Of a stretch of DNA of 64,000 bases, positions 1-10,023 are shown one piece after another; the first letter of the stretch is position 1; the number at the start of each line of letters is the position of its first letter. The DNA is taken from assembly GCA_000775715.1 (NCBI GenBank), contig JRWQ01000016.1:19394-83393 (forward strand), given 5' to 3'. Origin of the DNA: Vibrio tubiashii (lineage in GTDB: Bacteria > Pseudomonadota > Gammaproteobacteria > Enterobacterales > Vibrionaceae). A model generated the notes under the pieces. It was not told the origin of the DNA. It did no database searches and saw only the letters and a program-made list of their open reading frames with translations. Position numbers and translations under genes: made by a program.

Positions 1-26
1 AAATTGACTGAGATCAATTATCTCAT

Positions 27-908
27 TTAGCTCTCGAGCTTGGCAATTAGTTGCTCTAATTTGTGAGGCTCATCAAGACTAATCGTTACCTTAGACTTGC
101 CATTCTCAGCTCTCACAATAGCAACTTTTGCACCCAGCATATCACTCAATTTTTGTGAAATTTTGTCAGCTTCAACGTCTTGAGACTCTTTTTTAGGTTC
201 AGATTGAGGCTGGAGACATTTTTTAACCAATTGCTCAGTTTGACGCACGGTCATTTTCTTCTTCGCTACCTGCTGTGCAATCTCTACTTGCTGCTCACCT
301 TCTAAAGCTAATAGGGCTCGAGCATGCCCCATATCAAGCAGGTTGCGTGAAACTAAACTTTTTACGTCATCTTCTAATTGATTTAGACGCAATAAGTTAC
401 TGACAGCTGCACGAGACTTACCAATCACATCAGCCACCTGCTGATGGGTAAGTGCAAACTCTTCTTGTAAACGATCTAACGCCACAGCTTCTTCGATCAC
501 ATTAAGATCTTCGCGCTGAATGTTTTCGATCAATGCCATAGCAATCGCAGCGCGATCTTCGACATTTTTCACTACACAAGGAACTTGCTTAAGACCCGCC
601 TTACGAGCTGCTCGCCAACGACGTTCGCCGGCAATGATCTCAAACTTATCATGATCAACTTGACGCACAACGATAGGCTGAATAATCCCTTGCGATTCAA
701 TTGAGGCTGCAAGTTCTTCGAGCGCCTCTGGTTCCATCTCTTTACGCGGTTGGTAAATACCAGGTTTTAAGCTATTGATGCTTAGATCGGTAAGGCTGCC
801 ATCTGACGACAACTCTTGGCTATGCAATGCAGTTTGCTGTTTTTCACGCGCCAGTGAACTGGTCGAAAGCAGAGCATCAAGCCCTTTACCTAAACCACGC
901 TTAGACAT
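27..908 (-). CDS. parB: Chromosome-partitioning protein ParB
   Basis: ParB binds parS centromere sites near the origin, spreads as a CTP-dependent clamp and, with ParA, segregates the new origins. The 293-residue product has the usual short N-terminal MSKRGLGKGLDALL segment, a ParB/Spo0J N-terminal domain with the GERRWRAAR motif at residues 94-102 and IENIQRE at about 127-133, a helix-turn-helix at about 154-175, and a C-terminal dimerisation region. It is the last gene of the mnmG-rsmG-parA-parB series and starts 24 nt after the parA stop. It is full length and typical of gammaproteobacterial chromosome I ParB. Confidence 0.97.
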   Translation of the reverse strand: MSKRGLGKGLDALLSTSSLAREKQQTALHSQELSSDGSLTDLSINSLKPGIYQPRKEMEPEALEELAASIESQGIIQPIVVRQVDHDKFEIIAGERRWRAARKAGLKQVPCVVKNVEDRAAIAMALIENIQREDLNVIEEAVALDRLQEEFALTHQQVADVIGKSRAAVSNLLRLNQLEDDVKSLVSRNLLDMGHARALLALEGEQQVEIAQQVAKKKMTVRQTEQLVKKCLQPQSEPKKESQDVEADKISQKLSDMLGAKVAIVRAENGKSKVTISLDEPHKLEQLIAKLES

Positions 909-932
909 GAGACAGGATTCCTTTGGTTATCG

Positions 933-1706
933 TTATGCAGGGACTTCTTCGCGACGAAGCATTTCGCCAGCCAGGGCTAAATAAGCTTTAGCACCCGCTG
1001 AGTATTTGTCGTAATACATTGCTGGCTTACCATGACTAGGTGCTTCAGCAAGACGAACATTACGCGGAATAACGGTGCGATACACCTTGTTGCCAAAGTG
1101 CTTTTTGAGTTGGTCAGAGACTTCATTCGACAATCTGTTGCGTGGGTCATACATAGTTCGTAATAACCCTTCAATTTTCAGATTTTCGTTAACGACAGCA
1201 GCTAACTTACTAATTGTATCCATTAACGCGGTTAAACCTTCAAGTGCAAAGTACTCACACTGCATTGGAACCAAAACCGAATCGGCTGCGGCCATAGCGT
1301 TGATTGTAAGAAGGTTTAGAGAGGGAGGACAATCTATAAAGATGAAATCATAGTTATCGCGAACTGATGCTAAAGCATGTTTAAGACGCACTTCGCGAGC
1401 AAACACTTCCATCAACTTGATTTCAGCCGCGGTGACGTCGCCATTGGCTGCAATTAAATCATAGTTGCCCGACGTTTTGCGGCATACCACTTCATCAAAT
1501 GGTACATCTTCAACAAGCAGCTCATATGCGGTGGCGTCCACTTGGTATTTATCAACACCACTCGCCATCGTTGCGTTACCTTGCGGGTCGAGGTCTATAA
1601 CCAAAACCTTGCGCTTAGTTGCAGCCATAGATGCAGCTAAGTTGATGCATGTTGTTGTTTTTCCAACCCCGCCTTTCTGGTTGGCGATCGCTACGATTTT
1701 TCCCAC
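933..1706 (-). CDS. parA: Chromosome-partitioning ATPase ParA
   Basis: A deviant Walker-type ATPase (257 residues) that forms gradients on the nucleoid and pulls ParB-parS complexes. The reading frame stays open further upstream to 1808, but homologues begin at GKIVAIANQKGGVGKTT, and a GTG codon at 1706 sits 7 nt after a GAGG Shine-Dalgarno. I therefore take 1706 as the start. The deviant Walker A motif KGGVGKTT is at residues 11-18, and the Walker B-like FIFIDCPPSL follows at mid-protein. It lies 14 nt after rsmG and directly before parB, so co-transcription is likely. Confidence 0.96.
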   Translation of the reverse strand: MGKIVAIANQKGGVGKTTTCINLAASMAATKRKVLVIDLDPQGNATMASGVDKYQVDATAYELLVEDVPFDEVVCRKTSGNYDLIAANGDVTAAEIKLMEVFAREVRLKHALASVRDNYDFIFIDCPPSLNLLTINAMAAADSVLVPMQCEYFALEGLTALMDTISKLAAVVNENLKIEGLLRTMYDPRNRLSNEVSDQLKKHFGNKVYRTVIPRNVRLAEAPSHGKPAMYYDKYSAGAKAYLALAGEMLRREEVPA

Positions 1707-1720
1707 AATGAACCTCGCTT

Positions 1721-2353
1721 TTATTCCTTGCGCGATAAGATTACTAGATGACGCTCGCCTTCCAACTGAGGAACATTCAAAGCTTTGATGTCGGTCACAG
1801 AACACCACTCAGGTAATTGTTCAATCTCACCCTGTGGTAATTGCCCTTTCAACGCTAAGAAATGCCCACTACCATTTTTTGGCAAATGATGGCACCACTC
1901 AACCATGTCGGTCATTGAAGCAAAAGCTCGACTCAGTACGCCATCAAATTTATCTTCAGGTTGGTACTCTTCAACTCGACTCTGGAGTGGGATCACATTT
2001 TCAATCTTCAACTCATGCAGAACCTGCTTAATAAAACGAATACGTTTCCCTAAGCTATCAAGTAACACGAAACTTTTGTCTGGGTTCATGATAGATAGCG
2101 GAATACCGGGTAGGCCCGGGCCTGTACCAACATCGATGAAACGCTCACCATGTAAGTGAGTGCTAACAATTATGCTATCCATTATATGCTTAACCAGCAT
2201 CTCTTGAGGATCGCGAACAGAGGTCAAGTTGTAGGCTTTGTTCCACTTGTTCAGCATCTCAACGTAACCAACTAGCTGGTCACGTTGACGCTCCGAAACC
2301 TCTAAGTCTGTTTGAGCAATTAGCTCGTCTAACTTCGCACGTAGTTGAGACAT
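1721..2353 (-). CDS. rsmG: 16S rRNA (guanine-527-N7)-methyltransferase RsmG (GidB)
   Basis: SAM-dependent methyltransferase that makes m7G527 in 16S rRNA; loss gives low-level streptomycin resistance in other bacteria. The 210 residues match the family length. The SAM-binding glycine motif [10 protein letters not shown] is at residues 74-83, and the Rossmann fold continues through [10 protein letters not shown]. Its ATG overlaps the mnmG stop by one base (TAATG at 2351-2355), which points to translational coupling. Confidence 0.97.
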   Translation of the reverse strand: MSQLRAKLDELIAQTDLEVSERQRDQLVGYVEMLNKWNKAYNLTSVRDPQEMLVKHIMDSIIVSTHLHGERFIDVGTGPGLPGIPLSIMNPDKSFVLLDSLGKRIRFIKQVLHELKIENVIPLQSRVEEYQPEDKFDGVLSRAFASMTDMVEWCHHLPKNGSGHFLALKGQLPQGEIEQLPEWCSVTDIKALNVPQLEGERHLVILSRKE

Positions 2354-4248
2354 TATGCTTCCTCACCTTTTTTCAACAGACCGTGTTTTTTCAAATGTAC
2401 CAACAAAATAGAAATGGCCGCTGGGGTAATGCCCGAAATTCTTGAAGCGATACCGATAGATTCAGGTTTTGCTTCACTCAGTTTAGCTACAACTTCGTTT
2501 GATAGGCCGCTAACTTTCGCGTAATCAAGATCAATAGGAAGCTTGGTATTTTCGTGACGCAATGATTTTTCGATCTCGTCTTGCTGACGCTTGATATATC
2601 CTTCGTACTTGACTTGAATTTCAACTTGCTCTGCCGCTTGTTGATCTTCCATCGCTGGAGCAAACGCATCAAGCTGAGTTAATTGCTCATAAGAGACCTC
2701 AGGGCGACGGAGTAGATCTTCACCGCTCGCTTCGCGCGCCATTGGGGTTTTCAGTAAGGCATTAAGTGACTCAACACCTTCTGATTTTGGATTCATCCAA
2801 ATATCTTTCAGACGCTGACGCTCTGTTTCGATGTTATTGATCTTGTCATTGAATCGAGCCCAACGTTGCTCATCAACCAGACCAAGTTGGCGAGCTTGTT
2901 CAGTTAAGCGGATATCTGCATTATCTTCACGTAACAATAAACGGTATTCCGCACGTGAAGTAAACATGCGGTAAGGCTCTTTTGTTCCCATGGTAGAGAG
3001 ATCGTCGATCAATACGCCCATATAGGCTTGATCGCGACGTGGGTTCCATCCCTCTTTGCCTTGACTAAGTAAGCTTGCATTGAGACCCGCCATTAGACCT
3101 TGTGCTGCTGCCTCTTCATAACCTGTTGTGCCATTGATTTGACCAGCAAAGAATAGACCGCTGATAAACTTAGTTTCATAAGTTTGTTTTAAGTCACGTG
3201 GGTCAAAGAAATCATATTCGATTGCGTAACCTGGACGTACGATATGCGCATTCTCAAAGCCCTTCATTGAACGCACGATCTGAACTTGGACATCAAATGG
3301 CAAGCTGGTGGAAATACCGTTCGGATAAAGTTCGTGAGTATCTAATCCTTCAGGTTCAATAAAGATTTGATGGCTGTTTTTGTCAGCGAAACGCATGACT
3401 TTGTCTTCGATTGATGGACAGTAGCGCGGACCAATACCTTCGATAACTCCCGCATACATAGGACTGCGATCAAGATTACTGCGAATCACATCATGCGTCT
3501 GTTCATTAGTATGAGTAATAAAACATGGGATTTGACGTGGATGTTGTTCTCGCTTGCCAATAAATGAAAATACCGGTGTTGGGTTATCCCCGTGTTGCAC
3601 TTCTAGCTGAGAGAAATCGACACTACGCGCATCGATGCGTGGAGGCGTACCAGTTTTTAAACGATCCACTCTAAAAGGTAGTTCACGCAGCCGATCCGCA
3701 AGTGCGATCGACGGTGGATCACCCGCTCGGCCACCTGAAGAGCTCTCCATACCAATATGGATCTTACCACCAAGGAAAGTCCCCACTGTTAAAACAACAG
3801 CCTTAGCAAAAAAGCGTAACCCCATCTGAGTCACGACACCTAGAACCTGATCATTTTCAACGATAAGGTCATCAACAGATTGCTGGAACAATGTCAGGTT
3901 TTGTGCATTTTCTAGCGCATGACGAACATAGGCTTTATACAAAGCGCGATCTGCTTGCGCACGTGTTGCTCGAACAGCAGGGCCTTTTGAAGCATTGAGT
4001 GTTCTAAATTGAATACCAGCATGATCGATTGCTTGCGCCATTAAACCGCCCATAGCATCCACTTCTTTGACTAGGTGGCCTTTGCCGATTCCACCAATTG
4101 CTGGGTTACATGACATCTGACCTAGCGTGTCGATATTATGGGTAAGTAATAATGTTTTTTGCCCAGTACGAGCAGATGCGAGTGCGGCTTCCGTTCCTGC
4201 ATGACCGCCACCTACGACGATGACATCAAATTTTTCGTGATAAAGCAT
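2353..4248 (-). CDS. mnmG: tRNA uridine-5-carboxymethylaminomethyl modification enzyme MnmG (GidA)
   Basis: FAD-dependent enzyme that with MnmE adds carboxymethylaminomethyl to the wobble uridine of several tRNAs. The 631-residue product has the FAD-binding [10 protein letters not shown] at about residues 13-22, the conserved [12 protein letters not shown] starting at residue 47, and a helical C-terminal domain that would bind MnmE. It is the first gene left of oriC and is read away from the origin, as gidA is in E. coli. Its partner mnmE lies on the other side of oriC. Confidence 0.98.
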   Translation of the reverse strand: MLYHEKFDVIVVGGGHAGTEAALASARTGQKTLLLTHNIDTLGQMSCNPAIGGIGKGHLVKEVDAMGGLMAQAIDHAGIQFRTLNASKGPAVRATRAQADRALYKAYVRHALENAQNLTLFQQSVDDLIVENDQVLGVVTQMGLRFFAKAVVLTVGTFLGGKIHIGMESSSGGRAGDPPSIALADRLRELPFRVDRLKTGTPPRIDARSVDFSQLEVQHGDNPTPVFSFIGKREQHPRQIPCFITHTNEQTHDVIRSNLDRSPMYAGVIEGIGPRYCPSIEDKVMRFADKNSHQIFIEPEGLDTHELYPNGISTSLPFDVQVQIVRSMKGFENAHIVRPGYAIEYDFFDPRDLKQTYETKFISGLFFAGQINGTTGYEEAAAQGLMAGLNASLLSQGKEGWNPRRDQAYMGVLIDDLSTMGTKEPYRMFTSRAEYRLLLREDNADIRLTEQARQLGLVDEQRWARFNDKINNIETERQRLKDIWMNPKSEGVESLNALLKTPMAREASGEDLLRRPEVSYEQLTQLDAFAPAMEDQQAAEQVEIQVKYEGYIKRQQDEIEKSLRHENTKLPIDLDYAKVSGLSNEVVAKLSEAKPESIGIASRISGITPAAISILLVHLKKHGLLKKGEEA

Positions 4249-4375
4249 GAACCGACCTCAGATATTCAATAGAGATTAGGATAGATAAAAAAGAGCGTTA
4301 TTCTACCTTCTTTCACTGATAGAGAAAATGGTTTTGGTTGTTTTCCTCAGACTAGTGAAATCTTAATATATATAA

Positions 4376-4413
4376 GATCTATATATATGATCTTTTATTA
4401 GATCTATTATTAA
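4376..4413 (+). repeat. oriC AT-rich 13-mer repeats (DNA unwinding element)
   Basis: Three near-13-base repeats, each beginning GATCT, start at 4376, 4389 and 4401; a further GATC follows at 4414. The copies read GATCTATATATAT, GATCTTTTATTAG and GATCTATTATTAA. They resemble the L, M and R 13-mers of E. coli oriC, where DnaA opens the duplex. The R1 DnaA box begins 13 bases after the third repeat. Confidence 0.9.
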
Positions 4414-4674
4414 GATCGCCTTGTTCTGTGGATAAGTGGAAAATGATCAACAAGATCATGGATCTTTTATGGATCATATGATGTGATCTTCCATTGATCT
4501 GATCGAGGATTAACTGGGATCAAAAATGGTAGTTATTCACAGGGGTAACCAGATCTCTAAGTTGTTATTGGGATAACTATAGGTTAATCACCGGATAGAT
4601 CATGTTTTATCCACAGTCTGGTTGGTTGAATTATCAGCAAACAGTTCATTGGTTTGCGAGTATTTTTGTCCACA
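4376..4674. other. oriC: Chromosome I replication origin (oriC)
   Basis: The non-coding stretch between mnmG and mioC carries the parts of a gammaproteobacterial oriC. Fourteen GATC sites (SeqA/Dam targets) lie between 4376 and 4601, where about one is expected by chance. DnaA boxes: TGTGGATAA at 4427-4435 (R1 position and orientation), TTATTCACA at 4533-4541 (R2 position), TTGGGATAA at 4568-4576 (R3-like), TTATCCACA at 4607-4615 (R4), and TTGTCCACA at 4666-4674 toward mioC. An AT-rich unwinding region precedes R1. Order and orientation follow E. coli oriC as I remember it. The flanks 4249-4375 and 4675-4734 hold no gene. Confidence 0.95.
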
Positions 4675-4734
4675 TGGTGATTTGATTGGCAAGGGTTGAG
4701 GTGAAGTGGCCAATAAACTGGCCACAAAGTGGGG

Positions 4735-5169
4735 TTAGAAAAGGTCGATATGTTCGTTTAACCAAGCTTCTGCGGCATCTTCTGGGACGTCGTGCTCTAA
4801 TACATCGATCGTCAGACAGTCTGTGATTGGGGTTGCGCCAATATCCACTAGTAGATTGTGAGCGTGTTTACCTGCTGCGCAGAAGGTATCGTAACTGGAA
4901 TCACCTATCGCAATCGTCGCAAACTTTACGTCATTCATGTTTGGTGGTGTCGATTGCAGAGCTTGAATAAAAGGCTGAATGTTATCTGGGTATTCACCAG
5001 CACCGTGTGTAGAGGTGATGATCAACCATGTCCCTTGCGTAGATACTTCGCTAACGTCAGGTTGGTTGTGAATGGTCGTTTCAAAGCCTTTTTCTATCAG
5101 CAGATCACTTAAGTGATCGCCAACGTACTCAGCGCCGCCTAAGGTGCTACCTGTTATTATGTGGATCAT
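4735..5169 (-). CDS. mioC: Flavodoxin-like protein MioC
   Basis: Small FMN-binding flavodoxin-fold protein of 144 residues; in E. coli it is linked to biotin synthase activity, and its transcription runs into oriC. The FMN phosphate loop is TGSTLGGAE at residues 6-14, followed by [13 protein letters not shown] and the [11 protein letters not shown] loop. The open frame extends to a TTG at 5187, but the ATG at 5169 has an AAAGGAAA Shine-Dalgarno at the right distance and fits homologues, so 5169 is chosen. Transcription toward oriC is conserved with E. coli. Confidence 0.95.
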   Translation of the reverse strand: MIHIITGSTLGGAEYVGDHLSDLLIEKGFETTIHNQPDVSEVSTQGTWLIITSTHGAGEYPDNIQPFIQALQSTPPNMNDVKFATIAIGDSSYDTFCAAGKHAHNLLVDIGATPITDCLTIDVLEHDVPEDAAEAWLNEHIDLF

Positions 5170-5190
5170 AGATTTTCCTTTGTACAAAAT

Positions 5191-5217
5191 GGAAAAACGC
5201 GGCTAGAGGGCCGCGTT
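5191..5217 (-). terminator. Rho-independent terminator of mnmE
   Basis: An 8-bp GC-rich stem (AACGCGGC with GCCGCGTT) with a 6-nt loop is followed by a U-run on the minus strand. It lies just past the mnmE stop and separates mnmE from mioC. Confidence 0.85.
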
Positions 5218-5223
5218 CGTTGA

Positions 5224-6585
5224 TTATTTACCGATACAGAAAGAGGAGAATATACGCCCAAGCAGATCGTCAGAGCTGAACTCTCCGGTGATTTCGCTTA
5301 AATACTGCTGAGTAATGCGTAGCTCTTCTGCCAGAATCTCACCTGCCATATAGCCTTCAAGTTGCTGCTGACCAATATCTAAGTGCTCTGCTGCACGATC
5401 TAGTGCTTCTAAATGACGACGGCGTGCCATAAAGCCTCCCTCGTTTCCACCTGCGAAACCCATACACTCTTTAAGATGTGTACGTAGTGCTTCAACACCA
5501 CCGCCCGTTTTCGCTGAGAGGCGAATTAAGGTTGGATCATTCACATGACAGATGCCAAGATCTTCACCTGTTTGATCGGCTTTGTTGCGGATCACTGTCA
5601 TGCCTATGTTGTTCGGTAAGCGATCAACAAAGTCAGGCCAAATTTCTTTTGGATCCGTGGCGTCAGTGGTGGTGCCATCGACCATAAATAGTACTCGATC
5701 TGCTTGTTCTATCTCATCCCAAGCGCGCTCGATACCGATTTTTTCTACTTCATCTGAGGCATCGCGAAGACCTGCTGTGTCAATAATATGCAGTGGCATA
5801 CCATCAATATGAATGTGTTCACGCAGTACATCACGAGTCGTGCCAGCAATATCGGTTACGATGGCAGACTCTTTTCCCGACAGGGCGTTGAGTAAACTCG
5901 ATTTACCTGCATTTGGGCGCCCGGCTATAACCACCTTCATCCCTTCGCGCATAATGGCACCCTGTGTCGCTTCTTTGCGCACTGCAGCAAGGTTGTCGAT
6001 GATGGTTTGTAAATCAGCTGCGACTTTACCGTCGGCAAGAAAATCGATCTCTTCTTCGGGAAAGTCGATGGCCGCTTCAACATAAATACGTAGATGAATT
6101 AATGATTCGACTAGAGTGTTAATTCGACCAGAAAAAGCGCCCTGGAGTGACTGTAAAGCCGATTTCGCTGCTTCTTCGGAACTTGCGTCAATTAAATCTG
6201 CAATCGCTTCTGCTTGGGCTAAATCGAGCTTGTCATTGAGGAATGCGCGCTCCGAGAACTCGCCTGGTCTGGCGGTGCGAATGCCAGGGATTTGTAAGAT
6301 TCGCTTAATCAGCATATCCATTACGACTGGACCACCATGCCCTTGAAGCTCAAGGACATCCTCACCGGTAAATGAGTGCGGGTTAGGGAAGTAGAGTGCG
6401 ATACCTTGGTCAAGCTGGTGGCCATCTTGCGCGTTAAACGGCAGATACTCAGCATAGCGAGGTCGCAGTTCTTTACCTGTCACTTCGACCGCGACTTGTG
6501 CCGCCAAGGGGCCGGATACGCGAATAATGCCGACGCCACCACGACCGGGTGCTGTTGCCTGAGCAACTATGGTATCAGTTGTCAT
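5224..6585 (-). CDS. mnmE: tRNA modification GTPase MnmE (TrmE/ThdF)
   Basis: GTPase partner of MnmG in wobble-uridine modification, 453 residues. The N-terminal tetrahydrofolate-binding domain covers about residues 1-118. The G domain has G1 GRPNAGKSS at 222-230 and DTAG at 269-272, with a later NKAD, and the protein ends in the catalytic FCIGK motif (449-453) needed for modification. It is complete. It is flanked by terminators at 5191-5217 and 6656-6683, so it forms its own unit between yidC and mioC. Confidence 0.98.
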   Translation of the reverse strand: MTTDTIVAQATAPGRGGVGIIRVSGPLAAQVAVEVTGKELRPRYAEYLPFNAQDGHQLDQGIALYFPNPHSFTGEDVLELQGHGGPVVMDMLIKRILQIPGIRTARPGEFSERAFLNDKLDLAQAEAIADLIDASSEEAAKSALQSLQGAFSGRINTLVESLIHLRIYVEAAIDFPEEEIDFLADGKVAADLQTIIDNLAAVRKEATQGAIMREGMKVVIAGRPNAGKSSLLNALSGKESAIVTDIAGTTRDVLREHIHIDGMPLHIIDTAGLRDASDEVEKIGIERAWDEIEQADRVLFMVDGTTTDATDPKEIWPDFVDRLPNNIGMTVIRNKADQTGEDLGICHVNDPTLIRLSAKTGGGVEALRTHLKECMGFAGGNEGGFMARRRHLEALDRAAEHLDIGQQQLEGYMAGEILAEELRITQQYLSEITGEFSSDDLLGRIFSSFCIGK

Positions 6586-6655
6586 AAATGTGCCTGTATT
6601 TTCTTTATGCCGAGTAGGGCAGTAATTCTGTTAGTTGAATTGTAATCAGCTCAAA

Positions 6656-6683
6656 TAAAAAAGGCGACCTTTTGGCCGCCTTT
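6656..6683 (-). terminator. Terminator of the rpmH-rnpA-yidD-yidC unit
   Basis: Inverted repeat AAAGGCGACC / GGCCGCCTTT with a 4-nt loop and one mismatch, followed by six U residues on the minus strand, about 20 nt after the yidC stop. Confidence 0.88.
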
Positions 6684-6704
6684 CGTTGTTAATTCCACTT
6701 AAGG

Positions 6705-8324
6705 TTACTTGCTGTGTAAGCCTTTTTTCTCCAGCGCTTTGTAGATAAGCGTCTGCTGGATAAGGGTTACGATGTTCGATACTAGCCAGTAAAGAACCAG
6801 ACCTGAAGGGAAGAACAGGAAGAAGAAGGTAAACATAACCGGCATAAAGGTCATGATCTTCTGCTGCATTGGATCCGTTACGGTTGTTGGGCTCATTTTC
6901 TGGATTAAGAACATAGAAGCACCCATCAGTAGTGGCAAGATGTAGTATGGGTCTTGCGCTGAAAGGTCAGTAATCCAACCAAAGAATGGTGAGTGACGTA
7001 GCTCTACCGATTCCATTAGTGCCCAGTAAAGAGCGATAAAAATAGGCATCTGTAGAATCAGAGGTAAACAGCCACCAAGTGGGTTCACTTTCTCTTTCTT
7101 GTACAGTTCCATCATCTCTTGGCTCATGCGCTGACGGTCATCGCCGATACGCTCACGCATCGCTTGCAGCTTAGGCTGAAGCATGCGCATTTTCGCCATC
7201 GAAGTGTACTGAGCTTTTGTTAGTGGGTACATCGCACCACGAACGATGAAGGTCAGACAGATGATTGCCACACCCCAGTTGCTCACAAAGCTCTGGATGA
7301 AAGAGAGAAGACTATGTAGTGGCTTCGCAATGAACCATAACCAGCCGTAGTCCACTACTAGGTCTAGGTTTGGTGCAACTTCAGCCATTTGCTCTTGCAG
7401 TTTAGGACCAATCCATAGTGTCGCTTTGAAGTTTGCGCTATCGCCATCCGCAATGGTTTTGTTTGGCATGCGAACACCAATGTCACCAAGGTTGCCGATC
7501 ACGCGAGTATATAGGTTAGTACCTGGCTGTTCGCGTGGGATCCAAGCGCTAGCAAAGTAGTGCTGGATCATTGCTGCCCAACCCTGACCATTTGAAAGGT
7601 TCAGAGACAGGTTACGATCTTGCATATCATCGAAGCTGTATTTCTTGTAGCGAGTATCTTCAGTAGAGTATGCGCCGCCGCGGTATGTTGGCATTGTAAT
7701 GCTGCCACCAGCGTCAAGTAGGTTTTGACGTAGGTGAGCGTACATACCAAATGTCGCGTTGCTGCCAGATTTGTTTACGATGTCGTATTCAACGTCTAGT
7801 GCGTAGCTGCCACGTTTCATGATGAAGGTTTTAGTGTACTCAAGGCCATTCGCGGTGAATGTCATTGGAATACGCAATTCATCTTGGCCGTCCGCTAGGG
7901 TAAAGCTATCTGCGCTAACAGAATATGCAGGGCGGTTGGTGCTGCTAAGGTCGATACCTTGAGGGCCAACAAGACCACTTTGAGCGATGAACTGGTGACC
8001 AGCTTCGTTCTTAAGAAGCACAAACGGGTCAGCTGAATCTAGCTCGTTTGAGTATTGGTTTAGATCTGCGTGAATTACATCACCACCAACCGTATCAATC
8101 GACAGAGTCAATACATCAGTGGTTACGGTAACCGTTTTAGCAGAAGCTTGCTGTGCTGGAGCTGGATCTAGCTCGTCTGCAAAAGATGGTGCAGGTAGAG
8201 TACTGCTTGATTGAGCCTGCTCAACCGGCTGAGGCGCTGGGTTCTTTGCAACTTGCCATTGCTGGAACAATAAGAAAGACACCAGTGCTAGCGCGATTAA
8301 CAGGATATTACGTTGAGAATCCAT
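6705..8324 (-). CDS. yidC: Membrane protein insertase YidC
   Basis: Inner-membrane insertase of 539 residues that works alone or with SecYEG. An N-terminal membrane anchor (about 5-22, after MDSQRN) is followed by a large periplasmic domain to about residue 330, typical of Gram-negative YidC. The conserved 60-kDa inner-membrane core with several membrane segments covers about 345-530 ([20 protein letters not shown], then [20 protein letters not shown]). The C-terminus is basic. It follows yidD by 2 nt. Confidence 0.98.
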   Translation of the reverse strand: MDSQRNILLIALALVSFLLFQQWQVAKNPAPQPVEQAQSSSTLPAPSFADELDPAPAQQASAKTVTVTTDVLTLSIDTVGGDVIHADLNQYSNELDSADPFVLLKNEAGHQFIAQSGLVGPQGIDLSSTNRPAYSVSADSFTLADGQDELRIPMTFTANGLEYTKTFIMKRGSYALDVEYDIVNKSGSNATFGMYAHLRQNLLDAGGSITMPTYRGGAYSTEDTRYKKYSFDDMQDRNLSLNLSNGQGWAAMIQHYFASAWIPREQPGTNLYTRVIGNLGDIGVRMPNKTIADGDSANFKATLWIGPKLQEQMAEVAPNLDLVVDYGWLWFIAKPLHSLLSFIQSFVSNWGVAIICLTFIVRGAMYPLTKAQYTSMAKMRMLQPKLQAMRERIGDDRQRMSQEMMELYKKEKVNPLGGCLPLILQMPIFIALYWALMESVELRHSPFFGWITDLSAQDPYYILPLLMGASMFLIQKMSPTTVTDPMQQKIMTFMPVMFTFFFLFFPSGLVLYWLVSNIVTLIQQTLIYKALEKKGLHSK

Positions 8325-8326
8325 CG

Positions 8327-8584
8327 TTATTTATCTCTGTCTTGTTTCTGTATTGGTGGAACGGGGTCATACCCCCCTTCGTTCAAAGGATGGCATTTTA
8401 ATAGACGTTTGCCTGATAACCAACACCCTTTTACAAAACCGTGAGCTTTTAACGCTTCTATGGCATATGTGGAGCAAGTTGGAGTAAAACGACAGCGTGG
8501 TCCGATAAGCGGACTAATAAGGCCTTGGTAGAGACGGACGAATCCGATTGCTACCCACGCGAAGGGCGAGATAGGCGCTGCCAT
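8327..8584 (-). CDS. yidD: Membrane protein insertion efficiency factor YidD
   Basis: Small membrane-associated protein of 85 residues that assists YidC-dependent insertion. It contains the family signature [15 protein letters not shown] and the [14 protein letters not shown] ending. The start at 8584 overlaps the end of rnpA by 34 nt, the usual arrangement of this gene pair. Confidence 0.95.
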   Translation of the reverse strand: MAAPISPFAWVAIGFVRLYQGLISPLIGPRCRFTPTCSTYAIEALKAHGFVKGCWLSGKRLLKCHPLNEGGYDPVPPIQKQDRDK

Positions 8585-8907
8585 AATTTATCAAACAGTT
8601 TGAAAATATCTTCATTACTCAAATCTTGCGCGCTTTTCTTGGCAATAACAACAAAATCTTTGTTAGCGAGTTGATGTTGATTGTTACGAAAGCTTTCACG
8701 TGCAAGGCGCTTAAAACGGTTACGACCTACAGCGGTTTTGATTTGTTTCTTGGGAACAGCTAAACCTAGTCGAGGATGAGATAGGCTATTTTTACGAGCA
8801 ATGATGGTGAAATGAGGTGAGCCAGCTCGGTGAGCTTGCTGAAAGACATTTTGATAATGCTCGGGAGTTAACAAGCGTAACTCCCGATTGAACGCGTACG
8901 TATTCAA
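8551..8907 (-). CDS. rnpA: Ribonuclease P protein component RnpA
   Basis: Protein subunit of RNase P, which matures the 5' ends of tRNAs; 118 residues, basic. The N-terminal [13 protein letters not shown] and the [13 protein letters not shown] motif (RNR signature) identify it. The frame starts with TTG at 8907, because no ATG or GTG fits the aligned N-terminus. The Shine-Dalgarno is weak, so translation may depend on the rpmH gene 13 nt upstream. Confidence 0.95.
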   Translation of the reverse strand: MNTYAFNRELRLLTPEHYQNVFQQAHRAGSPHFTIIARKNSLSHPRLGLAVPKKQIKTAVGRNRFKRLARESFRNNQHQLANKDFVVIAKKSAQDLSNEDIFKLFDKLWQRLSRPSRG

Positions 8908-8920
8908 AATAATCTAACGA

Positions 8921-9055
8921 TTACTTAGAAAGACGCTTACGGCCTTTTGCACGACGTGCATTGATAGTAGCACGACCGTTCTTAGTAGCCATACGTGCAC
9001 GGAAACCGTGAGTACGCTTGCGCTTTAGAACTGAAGGTTGAAAAGTGCGTTTCAT
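8921..9055 (-). CDS. rpmH: 50S ribosomal protein L34
   Basis: A 44-codon gene. The translation starts [20 protein letters not shown] and ends GRKRLSK, which is diagnostic of L34. The ATG at 9055 has an AAAGG Shine-Dalgarno. It is the first gene of the rpmH-rnpA-yidD-yidC unit behind a near-consensus promoter at 9170-9198. Confidence 0.97.
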   Translation of the reverse strand: MKRTFQPSVLKRKRTHGFRARMATKNGRATINARRAKGRKRLSK

Positions 9056-9147
9056 GATAATTACCTTTACTGATCAGTAGTTTTAGGTCAATGTTAACCC
9101 GGCGTGGGCATTAAAAGTCTTCTTTATATATAAAGAGGACAAACCGA

Positions 9148-9198
9148 CGCCTCTCAACAAAGAGGCGGAATTGTAATCACAGTCACACAAAGTGTCAA
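9148..9198 (-). promoter_or_regulatory. rpmH promoter and leader hairpin
   Basis: On the minus strand a perfect -35 TTGACA (9193-9198) is separated by 17 bp from a -10 TACAAT (9170-9175). Just after the expected start lies a perfect 7-bp hairpin (CGCCTCT/AGAGGCG, 9148-9167, 6-nt loop) close to the 5' end of the mRNA. The rest of 9056-9285 holds no gene. Confidence 0.85.
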
Positions 9199-9285
9199 TC
9201 TTTGTGCAAGCGCTAAATTCCGACCGGGCGATTATACGTAGTGTGAGCAAAATCTCAAGGATCGTTCGATCCTATCTATTGATCT

Positions 9286-10023
9286 TTACTCAGCCCCTAC
9301 TTGTCGAAGGAATTTTTGTAAGCGAGGATCTTGTGGATTTCCAAAGATATCCTGTGGAGAACCTTGCTCAACAATATTGCCTTCCGCCATAAAGATCACT
9401 CGATCGGCAACCTCTCTGGCAAATTGCATTTCGTGCGTTACCACTAGCATAGTCTGATGTTTTGTTGCTAAGTCCTTCATTAAATTAAGAACTTCACCTA
9501 CCCATTCAGGGTCGAGTGCCGAGGTCGGCTCGTCAAAAAGCAGTAGTTCTGGTTGAAGCGCCATAGCTCGACCAATACCAACTCGTTGCTGTTGACCACC
9601 AGACAGTGCCGCTGGATAACTATCGCCTTTATCGCCAAGACCAATATCGTCGAGAATTTGCTGAGCACGTGTTAGTGCATCGGTTTTTTTCCATCCACGT
9701 ACAGTAATTAAGCCTTCAGCAATGTTTTGTCTCGCTGTCATATGGGCAAAAAGAGCATAGTTTTGGAAAACAAAGCCTGTTTTACGGCGCAGCGCTAGTA
9801 CTTCTGCTTTAGTGTGCTTTTCGGTATCGACACTGACATCATCAATGGTGATCACGCCTTTGTCGGCGTTCTCGAGAAAGTTAACCGTGCGTAGTAAGGT
9901 TGATTTACCTGTGCCGCTTGAGCCTATGATGACGATGATCTCGCCTTGCTTAATTTCTAGGTCGATGCCTTTAAGAACTTCTGTTTCACCGAAGCGTTTG
10001 TGAATATTCGTTAGTTTTATCAT
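9286..10023 (-). CDS. Polar amino-acid ABC transporter, ATP-binding subunit
   Basis: ATPase of an amino-acid import system, 245 residues. Walker A GSSGTGKST is at 34-42, the ABC signature LSGGQQQRV at about 140-148, and Walker B LLFDEPTSALD at 161-171. The sequence is of the GlnQ/ArtP/TcyN class. It overlaps the permease gene by 4 nt. The substrate cannot be read from the sequence; cystine, glutamine or arginine type are all possible. Confidence 0.93.
   Translation of the reverse strand: MIKLTNIHKRFGETEVLKGIDLEIKQGEIIVIIGSSGTGKSTLLRTVNFLENADKGVITIDDVSVDTEKHTKAEVLALRRKTGFVFQNYALFAHMTARQNIAEGLITVRGWKKTDALTRAQQILDDIGLGDKGDSYPAALSGGQQQRVGIGRAMALQPELLLFDEPTSALDPEWVGEVLNLMKDLATKHQTMLVVTHEMQFAREVADRVIFMAEGNIVEQGSPQDIFGNPQDPRLQKFLRQVGAE

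Noticed and set aside
9258..9273. Perfect palindrome AGGATCG-TT-CGATCCT just past the ABC ATPase gene
   Set aside because: Considered as a terminator, but the minus-strand tail has only a weak T-run; the palindrome arises partly from two GATC sites.
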